NCBI RefSeq assembly: GCF_000972845.2
Contig: NC_040020.1
Coordinates: 782,009-846,008, forward strand
DNA from: Larimichthys crocea
Lineage: Eukaryota; Chordata; Actinopteri; Sciaenidae
Length of the DNA stretch: 64,000 bases
Direction of reading: 5' to 3'
How positions within the stretch are numbered: position 1 is the first letter of the stretch; each line of letters begins with the position of its first letter. The position numbers were made by a program, and so were the translations under genes. This document shows positions 18,101-31,631 of the stretch, in pieces. The notes under the pieces were generated by a model. That model saw only the letters and a program-made list of their open reading frames with translations, did no database searches and was not told where the DNA came from.

Positions 18101-21100
18101 GCTTGCATCGTCTAGTTGTCATTGCTCGTATCATCATCATCGTCGTAGTCATCATCGTCGTCCGAATCGTCATCGTCGTCGTCATGGTCGTCACTGGTCG
18201 TCATCGTCGTCATGTCATCATCATCGGCGTCATCATGCATCGGCCATCACATCATCTCCGTTGTCATGTCACATTGTCGTCATTGTCATTGTATTCTCAT
18301 CGTCGTCATCGTCGTCGTCGCATCGTGTCGTCATCGTCATCATGTCGTCATTGTCATCGTGTCGTCGTCATCATCTCGTCATTGTCCGTGTGCATCATGC
18401 GTCACTTTCGTTCATCATCCATCATGTCATCATCATCGTCGTCGACGACAATGATGAATGACGATGACATGATGTGACGATGGAGACGATGATGACGCGA
18501 TGATGATGATGATGACGACGACGATGATGGACGACGATGACGACGGACGAGCAGACGATGACGAGAGATTGACGACGACGATGACGAGACGACGACGATG
18601 AACGACGATGTGGACGGAACAATGACAACGACGTGACAATGACGACGATATGACGATGAACGACGACGATGATGGACGATGACGACGACGATGACTTGAC
18701 GACGGCGATGACGACCGACGATGACGACGACACGATGGACAATGACGATGACAATCAATCATCAGTGTCGTTCATTGTTCGTCGTCATCTCATCATCATC
18801 AGCTCGTCGTGTCATCGTGCATCGTCGTCATCATCGTCGTCATCATCTATCGTCGTCATCGTCGTCGTTCTCGTCTCGTCAGTCATGTCTGTCATCGTCG
18901 TTCATCATGTCGTCATCGTCGTGCTATCATCATCGTCGTCACATCGCAATAGTTATCAATCCGTCATCGCTATCTCGCTCAATCGATCATCGTCGTCGTC
19001 GTTCATCGTCTTCGTCGTCAAGTCATCTCGTATCGTCTGAATGGTCATCATGCATCATCGTTCATCATCATCGTAGAGAATCATCGTCAATGTCGGTATC
19101 GCGTGTTCATGTATCATGGCGTCATCGGCGTGTCATTGTCCATCGTCGTCGTCTCATCGATCGTCCGCTTGTCGCCATCATCGTGCGTTATCATCTCGTC
19201 GTCATCGACCGTCATCGTCGTCGTAATCGTCGTAATCATAGTCGCGTAATCATAGTCGTCATCATCGTCCGTCGTCATCATCAACGTCACGTCATCGGTC
19301 GAGCTCATCTGTCATCATGCGTCATCATCGTTCGTCATCATCATACGTCATTGTATCGTCGTCGTCATTTCGTCTATCATCTCTCGTCATCATATCATCG
19401 TCATATCAGTCGTCGTCTCATAATCATGCATCGTACACCGTCGTCTCACGTCGTGCATTATCATACGTCTGAATCATCATCGCATTGTCATCGTCGTCAT
19501 CGTTTCGTCATATAGTCGTCAATCATATATCGTCGGCATTGTCATCATCGGCCTGTCATCGTCGTCGTCATTGTCTAGTCGTCGTAGTCGTACTTCGCTC
19601 AATGCATCTCTCTAATGTCGTCATCTGTGGTCATCATCGTGCGGTCATCGTCGTCATGCAGCGATCGTCATTGTCATCGTGCGTGTCATTGGTCGTCATC
19701 ATCATCATTCGTCGGTCGTCATCATACGTCGTCAGCATCGTCATCGTCGTGCCGTCACGTCGTCATGTCATCTTCATCGGCGTACACATCATCGGCATGC
19801 ATCATCATCGTGGGCGTGTCACTCGTCATCATTGTCGTCATTGTCATTGTTCTCGTCATCGTCGTCATCATCGTCGTCTCGTAATAAAGCGGCAGTCATT
19901 GTCGTGTCTCATCGCGTCATTGTCATCGTCAACTGGTCATCGTCATTGGTCGTCATCATCGGCGTCATCGTCGTCATCTATTCGCATATCATATCGTCTA
20001 TTGTCCGTCGTCATCATCGTTCGTCTTGTCATCGTCACGTGTCACGTCCTTGTCGTCATCATCGTCATCATCGGCTCATCATCATCGGCATCACATATCG
20101 TCTTGTCATCGTCATACATGTCGTCATGTCATTGTCATCTCATCGTCGTCATCACGTCGTTGTCCATACGTCGTCATTGTCGTCGTCATCATCGTCTGAA
20201 GTCATCGTCACTGTCGCTCGTATTGTCGTCATCATCGTCGTCATCACGTCGCATCATCTTCGTCGTCATCATCGTCGTACGCTCGTTCATCAGAGTCGTC
20301 GGCATCATCGTCGTCGTCTCATCGTCGTCGTCATCATCGTCGTATCGTCATAGTCATAATCGTCCGTCTTACATCATCGTATTCATTGTAGCGTCATCAT
20401 TCATATGTCATCATCATGTCGTCGTCGTCATCGTCGGTCGTCATCGTCATGTAGTATCATCATCATTCATCATGTCCTCAGTCCGTCGTCTTCATTGTCA
20501 TCATCATCGTCATTGTCATCGTCGTCATTGTCGTCGTACTCATGTCGTCATTTCATCGTCATGGTCATCGTCATCGTCGGCATCATCGTCGTCATCATCT
20601 CGTCATTCGCGTCGTCAAGTCGTCGTCACGACACGTATCATCATGCGAACAGGGTAGGCGAAGAAGGCCGATAAAGAGGATAGAAGAGCAAAAGATAGAA
20701 GTAGGGGCGACAATTGACGAGAATCACTAGGGAGGTTAAGTAAGACCGGGACAAAGTACAGGTGAGATAACAAAGGTGAGACACCAGCCTAATGTAGCAT
20801 CGGCAGGACCTGGACGGTCGTCAATCACTGTTGTCCTTTACTTAGGCTTTACTTGCACCAGTTAGATGGAAATGTCATACATGAGTCAAAGGTCATACCT
20901 ACAGTTAAGTAAACCTCTGTGCTTAGTCGTCGCCCACAGGTTCGAGGTCATACAGTGATGCAACAGTCAACCTAACTCGAACTAGTAGACATAAGGCTGA
21001 CAGCATCTTTAGCACTACAGTCGTTGTTGTCGTTATCAGCTCATCTTAGCGAGCTGACATTTTACATCGTGAAACAATCTGGTTCTATGAAGTGGAGTCT

Positions 21101-24100
21101 TAATTGATGAAACAGCGCGCGTCCTGAGTGTCACGATGTATGGCATCAGGGAGAGGTGCTTGGGGCGTCATAGGAAGTACATGTAAAGCTAACCAGTCCT
21201 AGCAAGTACTACAATACATGGGATGAGCATTAAAAAAGGCTTTGGCCAAACTAGACATGGTGGGTTATTGGGAAAAATTATTGAGACATGGATATATTAG
21301 GCGTGGGGTTTTTTTAGGGTCAGGCCTATGTTAATAGGATCAAAGTCGATGTTTGAACAATAGTAAAAAATACAAGTCTTTTTGCAATTGCACTTTATGG
21401 GATAGAAGATGTAGACAATTCATTTTGATAAGACTATGTTATGGGTAGAACTAGCAGAGGAATCTTATCTTTCCCTGAGCACATTTTGGTATGTTTAATA
21501 ACAAATACACACGGATCGGAGTTAACTATAGATGGGAAGCGATAAACAACGTTGTATGTGAGATAAGGAATTAGGTGAATTTATGTGTGAAATACACAGA
21601 GGTACATTGACATCTGTTCTGGTAATTGCTGTGCATATACCCTAAAAGATGTGGTCCATCTTTGTCTCAAATGAAAGTGTTGCCAAGCATTTTTTGGTGG
21701 ACCTGATCTATAGATCTCCTCTCTCTTCCTCTCTTTCTCTGTCTGTCCTTTCCCCCACTTTCTTTATTTACCTCTCTCATCTCTAGCAGCTTCTCTCGAA
21801 ACTCACTCCGTTATTGGCCTCTTCAGTTTCTACTTGCCGCGATCGGAGCACAATCGTCGTCTGTGTTCTCATTGCTTTGCTATATTTGCAACCTCTGTTA
21901 TTGCCTCCCCTTCTTAATTCTCTCCTTACTTCATGTCGGTTATAAAATACGCGCTTATGAGAGATTTCAACACTTCAGCAATGATACATGCCTGTTCACT
22001 GAGTGCTCAACTCTCGCCTAGTGTTGCAGTGGACTTTAGCATAAAACTAGTCTGCGCACGCTGGTGACGAGTAAAGAACGGAGTTCCTTTCCTAAATCGT
22101 GTTTTCATAATGTTAGTGAGAGTGAACTGCCAGGAGATTGCTCCAGGTGCGAGTGTATGCAGCCGCCTGCAGAGCGTGAGTGCAAGAGCGAGAAACCACC
22201 ACATAGAACCCACCATCATTTGTAAATTTTCAGGCCTGGACCATAATCTTTCCCCTTATGGCTGGTGGGTGAGTCTGAAATGTTTGCATGCCTGAGTACC
22301 GAGTGGTGGGATTCGGAGGGGGTAACGCTTGCAAGTCCTGATCTCGGATTGATGCGCTCATAGTATAGATGAGTTTAAAACCAAAGGAACCTTGAAGCCC
22401 ACCACCGCTTCAGAGCTGCTCATATGACATCAATTAAGAGGCAGAGCAAACAGGTTAGTTCAGAAGTGTAGTTCCCTAGGTTGAATGCAACCGTTGGAAG
22501 CGTATTAGTTTCTTGCTCCCGGTACGTCAGAAGCGGGGGCTCGGTCTCATTGGTTTAATCGCCGTGGTGCAGATCATCGTCGTCATCGGCGTCAGCGACA
22601 CAATCAGTCAGCAATATATGAAACATGTGTCATTGGCCGATCATTCATATGGTGTTTATAATCATATGTTTGTCTCGACGTCATCAGTCGTCGTATAGGG
22701 AGGAAGCAAGAGTAGGCAATAGTCGTATAATAGAAGTCATGTCGTGAGCTGAATCGTCGTAAGATTATACCTAGTATAATAGGTTCAGCGGCTGGGGGGT
22801 TTCGACCGATTATGGATGCATACAGTAATCGCTAGTCGTTGAATAAGAATAGTAGGTTCAGAGTCGTANNNNNNNNNNNNNNNNNNNNNNNNNNNNNNNN
22901 NNNNNNNNNNNNNNNNNNNNNNNNNNNNNNNNNNNNNNNNNNNNNNNNNNNNNNNNNNNNNNNNNNNNNNNNNNNNNNNNNNNNNNNNNNNNNNNNNNNN
23001 NNNNNNNNNNNNNNNNNNNNNNNNNNNNNNNNNNNNNNNNNNNNNNNNNNNNNNNNNNNNNNNNNNNNNNNNNNNNNNNNNNNNNNNNNNNNNNNNNNNN
23101 NNNNNNNNNNNNNNNNNNNNNNNNNNNNNNNNNNNNNNNNNNNNNNNNNNNNNNNNNNNNNNNNNNNNNNNNNNNNNNNNNNNNNNNNNNNNNNNNNNNN
23201 NNNNNNNNNNNNNNNNNNNNNNNNNNNNNNNNNNNNNNNNNNNNNNNNNNNNNNNNNNNNNNNNNNNNNNNNNNNNNNNNNNNNNNNNNNNNNNNNNNNN
23301 NNNNNNNNNNNNNNNNNNNNNNNNNNNNNNNNNNNNNNNNNNNNNNNNNNNNNNNNNNNNNNNNNNNNNNNNNNNNNNNNNNNNNNNNNNNNNNNNNNNN
23401 NNNNNNNNNNNNNNNNNNNNNNNNNNNNNNNNNNNNNNNNNNNNNNNNNNNNNNNNNNNNNNNNNNNNNNNNNNNNNNNNNNNNNNNNNNNNNNNNNNNN
23501 NNNNNNNNNNNNNNNNNNNNNNNNNNNNNNNNNNNNNNNNNNNNNNNNNNNNNNNNNNNNNNNNNNNNTTTTTTTTTTTTTTTGCGTCATCATTCTCATC
23601 GTCGTCTTCTTCACTCGTCGTCGTCGTCTATCATCATGTCGTCGTCATGTCGTCACGTCATCATCGTCGTCCTCATCGTCGTCTGTCGTCATCGTCGTCA
23701 TCGTCTTCATCATCGTCGTCGTCATCATCATCGTCGTTCATCGTAGTCGTCATAGTCGTATCGTCATCATCGTCGTCATCGTCGTCGTCATCATCAATCG
23801 TCGTCATCGTCATCATCTCATCGTCGTCATCGTCGTTCATCGTCGTCGTCGTCATCGTCGTCGTCGTCATCGTCGTCGTCGATCATCGTCATCTCGTCGT
23901 CGTCTCTCGTCGTCGTCTTGTCATCATCATCATCGTCTCTCATCGTCGTCATCATCATCGTCATTGTCACTGTCATCATCGTCGTCATCTTCGTCGTCGT
24001 CATCATCGTTTTCATCTCATCGTCGTCGTCATCATCATCATCGTCACTGTCATCATCGTCGTCATCGTCGTCGTCGTCGTCATCCTCGTCGTCTCACTGT

Positions 24101-27100
24101 CGTCATATCGTATGTCGTTATCGTCGTCGTCATTATCATCGTCTTCATCATCATCGTCATCGTCGTCATCATCGTCTGTTCATCCTCATCGTCGTCAGAT
24201 CGTCATCGTCGTCACTGTCGTCGTCTTCTCGTCATCATCATTGTCGTCATTGTGTCGTCATCGCGTCGTCATCATTGTCGTCTTGTCATCGTCGTCGTCG
24301 TCATCGTCGTCATCTCATCGTCGTCATTGTCGTCATCATCGTCGTCATTGTCGTCGTCATCGTCGTCGTCATCATCCTCATCATCTCGTCACTGTCATCG
24401 TCGTCTTCATTGTCGTCATCATCGTCATTGTCATCGTCGTCATCATCGTCGTCGTCATCGTCATTGTCGTCTCCTCGTCACTGTCTCATCGTCGTCATCA
24501 TCATCGTCATTGTCATCGTCGTCGTCATCGTCGTCATCTCCTCGTCGTCATCGTCGTCGTCGTCATTGTCGTCGTCATCATCGTCATTGTCATCGTCGTC
24601 ATCATCGTCGTCGTCGTCATCGTCGTCGTCATCATCATCGTCGTCATCGTCCAACGTCGTCGTCCTCATGTCGTCATTGTCGTCGTATCATTGTCGTCAT
24701 TGTCATTGTCATCGTCGTCATCATCATCGTCGTTATCATTGTCGTTGTCATTGTCGTCGTCATCGTCTTCATCATATCATCGTCGTCGTCATCTCGTCAT
24801 CATCACATCATCGTCGTCATCGTCATTGTCTCATCCATTCATTCGTCGTTCGTCATGTCATCATCATCATCGTCATCCATATCGTCATCATCACGTCGTC
24901 GTCGTCATCATCATCGTCGTCATTCATCATCGTCGTCATCATCATCGTGTCATTGTCATTGTCGTTCATCATCGTCGTCTCATCATCGTCGTCATCGTCG
25001 TCGTGATCGTCGTCATCGTCGTCATCATAGTCGTCCCGTCGTCGTCATCCATCGTCGTCGTCATTTCATCATCGTCGTCATCTCATCGTCGTCATCATCG
25101 TCGTCATTGTCTCTATCGTCGTCCTCGTCGTCGTCTCATCATCGTCATCATCATCATCGTCATCGTCGTCGTCATCGTCGTCATCATCGTCGTCGTCGTC
25201 GTCATGTCGTCGTCGTCATCTGTCATCATCATCATCGTCATCATTCATCGTCGTCGTCGTCATCATCGTTGTCGTCATTGTTGTCATCATCGTCGTCATC
25301 ATCATCGTCATCATCATCATCGTCGTCGTCATCTCATCATCGTCGTCATCATCGCGTCATGTCGTCGTATCACGTCGTCGTCATTTCATCATCGTCGTCA
25401 TGTCATCATCATCGTCGTCATCGTCATCGTCGTCGTCTTGTCATCTCATCATCATATCGTCATCATCATCGTCGTCATCATCATCGTCATTGTCATCGTC
25501 GTCGTTTTGTCTCATCATCCTCTCGTCATCATCATCGTCGTCGTCATCATCACTCATCGTCACTGTCAGTCATCGTCGTCGTCGTCTCTCGTTTCATCGT
25601 CAGTCACTGTCGTCACATCGTCACTGTCGTCATTATCATCGTCATTGTCATCGTCGTCATCATCATCGTCGTCATCATCGTCATCATCGTCATCATCGTC
25701 GTCATCTCGTCATCATCATCATCGTCGTCGTTGTCATCGTCGTCAGCATCGTCATCGTCGTCATTGTCATCATCATCGGCATCATCATCGTCCTCGCCTC
25801 GTCATCTGTCATCATCGTCGTCATTGTCATCGTCGTTGTCCTTCGTCGTCGTCATCGTCGTCCATCATCGTCGTCATCATCGTCGTCGTCATCGTCGTCG
25901 TCGTCATCTCGTCTCATCTCTCGTCATCATCGTCGTCATCTCGTCATCTCGTCATCCTCGTCGTCGTTGTCATCGTCGTCGCATCGTCATCGTCGTCATT
26001 GCATCATCATCGGCATCATCATCGTCCTGTCATCGTCATCATCGTCGTCATGTCGTCGTCATCATTCGTCTCGTCATTCATCGTCGTCACTCATCGTCGT
26101 CGTCGTCATCGTCGGTCATCATCATCGTCGTCATCGTCGTCGTCATCGTCAATCGTCGTCATCATCGTCGTCATCATCGTCGTCATCGTCATTGTCATGT
26201 CGTCATCTCATCGTCGTCATTGTCATCGTCGTTGTCATTGTCGTCGTCATCGTCGTCATCATCGTCATCGTCGTCTTCATCTCGTCTCTCATCATCATGT
26301 CACTGTCATCATCATCGTCGTCATCGTCGTCGTCGTCATCATCCTCGTCGTCGTCATTTCATCCCATCATCACTGTCATCATCGTCGTCGTCGTCGTGTC
26401 ATCATCATCGTCGTCATCCTCATCGTAGTCATCGTCTCATCGTCGTCGTCATCGTCATTGTCGTCGTCATCATTGTCGTCATCATCATCATCGTCATCAT
26501 CGTCATCATCATCGTCGTCATCATCATCGTCATTTTCATCGTCGTCGTCATGTCGTCGTCGTCGTCGTCATCATCACCGTCGTCACTGTCTCATCATCGT
26601 CACTGTCGTCATCGTCGTCGTCATTCTCCATCGTCGTCATCATCATCGTCATTGTCATCGTCGTCATCATCGCCGTCGTTCACGTCATCATCGTCGTCGT
26701 CATCATCGTCATCATTGTCATGTCATCGTCGTCGTCATCATCGTCGTCATTGTCATCGTCGTTGTCAGTCGTCATCATTGTCGTATTGTCGTCATCATCA
26801 CGTCATCATCATCGTCGTCAGCATCGTTCGTCACTGTCGTCGTCCTCATCGTTCGTCGTCATTGTCATCATCATCGGCATCTCATCATCGTCGTCGTCAT
26901 TGTCGTCATCTCGTCACGGTCGTCATTCATCGTTCACTGTCATCATCGTCGTCATTGTCGTCATCATCGTCGTCATTGTCGTCATCGTTCGTCTCCATCG
27001 TCTTCGTCGTCATCATCCGTCGTCATCGTCATTGTCATCGTCGTCGTCATGTGTCATCGTCATCATCGTCTCTCATCGTCGTCATCTCGTCATCATCATT

Positions 27101-28546
27101 CATCGTCGTCGTTTTCATCGTCGTCATTGTCGTCATCTCGGTCATTGTCCTCTCTGCATCATCTCGTCTCGTCATCGTCTCATCGTGTCATTGTCGTCGT
27201 CATCATCGTCGTCGTCATCGTCGTCATCATTCGTCTGTCTCTCATCATGTCGTCGTCGTCATCGTCGTCGTCAGTCATCGTCGTCATCGTCGTCGTCATC
27301 ATCGTCGTCATCGTCATTGTCATCGTCGTCATCATCATCGTCGTCATTGTCATCGTCGTTGTCATTGTCGTCGTCATCGTCGTCATCATCGTCATCGTCG
27401 TCGTCATCTCGTCATCATCATCATCATCGTCGTCATCGTCGTCGTCGTCATCGTCATCATCATCGTTGTCGTCATCATCATCATCGTCACTGTCATCATC
27501 GTCGTCGTCGTCGTCGTCATCATCATCGTCGTCATCATCATCGTAGTCATCGTCGTCATCGTCGTTGTCGTCGTCATCGTCATTGTCGTCGTCATCATCG
27601 TCGTCATCATCATCGTCATCATCGTCATCATCGTCATCATCATCGTCGTCATCATCATCGTCATTGTCATCGTCGTCGTCATTGTCGTCGTCGTCGTCGT
27701 CATCATCACCGTCGTCACTGTCGTCATCATCGTCACTGTCGTCATCGTCGTCGTCATTATCATCGTCGTCATCATCATCGTCATTGTCATCGTCGTCATC
27801 ATCGCCGTCGTCATCGTCATCATCGTCGTCGTCATCATCGTCATCATTGTCATTGTCATCGTCGTCGTCATCATCGTCGTCATTGTCATCGTCGTTGTCA
27901 GTCGTCATCATTGTCGTCATTGTCGTCATCATCATCGTCATCATCATCGTCGTCAGCATCGTCGTCACTGTCGTCGTCATCATCGTCGTCGTCATTGTCA
28001 TCATCATCGGCATCATCATCATCGTCGTCGTCATTGTCATTGTCGTCATCATCGTCACTGTCGTCATCATCGTCACTGTCATCATCGTCGTCATTGTCGT
28101 CATCATCGTCGTCATTGTCGTCATCGTCGTCGCCATCGTCGTCGTCGTCATCATCGTCGTCATCGTCATTGTCATCGTCGTCGTCATTGTCATCATCATC
28201 ATCGTCATCATCATCGTCGTCATCGTCATCATTATCATCGTCATTGTCGTCGTCATCGTCATCATCGACCTCTCACCTAATTTGACCTCCTGACCCGGCG
28301 ACACCAGAAGCTCCGCCCCTACACTATGATTGACAGGTTCTCCGGCCTTCGATCGACCGGCCCCCAGTTTATGAAGAACTTCAGCTAGAACCAAACCATC
28401 GACGTCCAGAACCGAACCTGCAGAGACACACAGAGGCTGAATCACAGCTGATCACTGACCGACGTTCGGCTCAGTTCTCTCCCTTAACGTCACATCTTAA
28501 TATGAATCAGTTATTCATTTGACTTTATATACAAAACAAAAGTTAT

Positions 28547-28584
<38 letters not shown>

Positions 28585-31480
28585 TCCTTACCGCCTGCAA
28601 CTGTCTTCAGCTCCACGCGATGCTCGGCCGGCCTCAGGATGTTGAAGTAATCTGTGTGGGCGGAGCACAGCGACTGAGCTGTCTCATTGGTTACACCCTG
28701 AGCCTCCATCATGCTCTGGAATTTGGACAAAGCAGCTCCACCAATCACAGCATCCAAAATCTTTTTTCTGCCCTCTGATTGGTCAGACGCCAAGCCAGTC
28801 ATCAGCAGCAACAAACCGCCTGCAGAAACAACAATACAACAAAACATATTACTGTACTTATTTTTATTATTATTATATTATTTTATTCAAAATGGTATTA
28901 TATGTTTTATCATCAATTTTATATTCATTTTTTTATTTTATTATTATTTTTATTCCGAACTTTGTTAAACACATAAATGACAGCTATAAGAAAGCAAGTA
29001 TCAAGTTTCTAGGACATTTTTTTAATGTGTATGCTTCGGTTCAGATCAGGTATTAAAGTGTAATTACAGAGGGATGAAGTCTATTGNNNNNNNNNNNNNN
29101 NNNNNNNNNNNNNNNNTTTTTTTTTTTTTTTGCGTCATCATAGTCGTTGTCATTGTCTCATGTCGTCGTCGTCATCATCATCGTCGTCGTCACTCGTCAG
29201 TCATCATCGTCGTCTCATCATCGTCGTCTGTCGTCATCGTCGTCATCGTCGTTCATCGTCGTCGTCATGTCATCATCGTCGTTCATCGTAGTCGTCATGT
29301 CGTATCGTCATCATCGTCGTCATCGTCGTCGTCATCATATCGTCGTCATCGTCATCATCCATCGTCGTCATCGTCGTCATCGTCGTCGTCGTCATCGTCG
29401 TCGTCGTCATCGTCGTCGTCGTCATCGTCATTGTCGTCGTCATCGTCGTCGTCATTGTCATCATCATCATCGTCCATCATCGTCGTCATCATCATCGTCA
29501 TTGTCATCTGTCATCATCGTCGTCATCTCGTCGTCGTCATCATCGTTTTCTCTCATCGTCGTCGTCATCATCATCATCGTCACTGTATCATCGTCGTCAT
29601 CGTCGTCGTCGTCGTCATCCTCTCGTCTCACTGTCGTCTATCGTCACTTCGTTATCGTCGTCGTCTTATCATCGTCTCATCTATCATCGTCATCGTCGTC
29701 ATCATCGTCGTCTCATCTCATCGTCGTCAGATCGTCATCGTCGTCATTCGTCGTCTCTCGTCATCATCATGTCGTCATGTTGTCGTCATCGCGTCGTCAT
29801 CATTGTGTCTTGTCATCTCGTCGTCGTCATCGTCGTCATCTCATCGTCGTCATTGCGTCATCATCGTCGTCATTGTCGTCGTCATCGTCGTCGTCATCAT
29901 CATCATCGTCGTCACTGTCATCGTCGTCTTCATTTCGTCATCATCGTCATTGTCATCGTCGTCATTCATCGCGTCGTCATCGTCATTGTCGTCATCTCGT
30001 CACTTTCTTCATCGTCGTCATCATCATCGTCATTGTCATCGTCGTCGTCATCGTCGTCATCCTCTCGTCGTCATCGTCGTCGTCGTCATTGTCGTCGTCA
30101 TCTCGTCATGTCATCGTCGTCATCATCGTCGTCGTCGTCATCGTCGTCGTCATCATCATCGTCGTCCATCGTCTACGTCGTCGTCCTCATGTCGTCATTG
30201 TCGTCGTATTCATTGTCGTCATTGTCATTGTCATCGTCGTCATCATCATCGTCGTTTCATTGTCGTTGTCATTGTCGTCGTCATCGTCTTCATCATAGTC
30301 ATCGTCGTCGTCATCTCGTCATCATCACATCATCGTCGTCATCGTCATTTTCATCTCATCGTCGTCGTCATTTCATCATCATCATCGTCATCATCATCAT
30401 CGTCATCCATCATCGTCGTCGTCGTCATCATCATCGTCGTCATTCATCATCGTCGTCATCATCGTCGTCGTTCATTCGTCATGCGTTCTCATCGTCGTCA
30501 TCATCATCGTCGTCATCTTCGTCGTGCATCGTCGTCATCGTCGTCAGTCAAGTCGTCCCGTCGTCTGTCATCATCGTCGATCGTCATCATCATCGTCGTC
30601 ATTCCTCATCGTCGTCATCATCGTCGTCATTGTCTTATCGTCGTCCTCGTCGTCGTCTCTCTCGTCTCATCATCATCGTCATCGTCGTCGTCATCGTCGT
30701 CATCATCGTCGTCGTCGTCGTCATGTCGTCGTCGTCATCATGTATCATCATCATCGTCATCATATCATCGTCGTCGTCGTCATCATTCGTTGTCGTCATT
30801 GTGTCATCATCGTCGTCTCTATCGTCTCATCAATCGTCGTCGTCTCCTCATCAGTCGTCGTCATCATCGGCGTTCATGTGTGTCATCACGTCGTCGTCAT
30901 TCATCATCGTCGTCATGTCATCATCATCGTCGTCTCGTATCGTCGTCGTCTTGTCATCTCAGTCATCTATCGTCATCATCATCGTCGTCATCATCACGTC
31001 ATTGTCATCGTCGTTTTTTGTCTTGCATCATCCTCTCGTCATCATCATCGTCGTCGTCATCATCACTCATCGTCACTGTCATCATCGTCGTCGTCGTCGT
31101 CCTATCATCGTGTCACTGTCGTCACTCGTCACTGTCGTCATTTCATCGTCATTGTCATCGTCGTCATCATCATCGTCGTCTACTCGTCATTCATCGTCAT
31201 CATCGTGTACTTCGTCATCATCATCATCGTCGTCGTTGTCATCGTCGTCGCATCTCATCGTCGTCTTGTCATCATCATCGGCATCATCATCGTTCTCTGT
31301 CTCGTTCATCATCGTCGTCATTGTCATCGTCGTTGTCCTTGTCGTCGTCATCGTCGTCCATCATCGTCGTCATCTCGTCGTCGTCATCGTCGTCGTCTCA
31401 TCATCGTCCTCCTCGTCATATCGTCGTCATCTCGTCATCCTCATCACTCGTCGTCGTTGTCATCGTCGTGTCAGTCATCG

Positions 31481-31513
<33 letters not shown>

Positions 31514-31599
31514 CATCATCATCGTCCTCGTCATCGTCATCATCGTCGTCATGTCGTCGTCATCATCGTTCGTCATTCATCGTCGTCGCTCAGTCGTCG

Positions 31600-31631
<32 letters not shown>

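Noticed and set aside
22839..28280. 1813-codon open frame on the + strand
   Set aside because: It runs through 700 Ns and RTC triplets. No real protein is implied.
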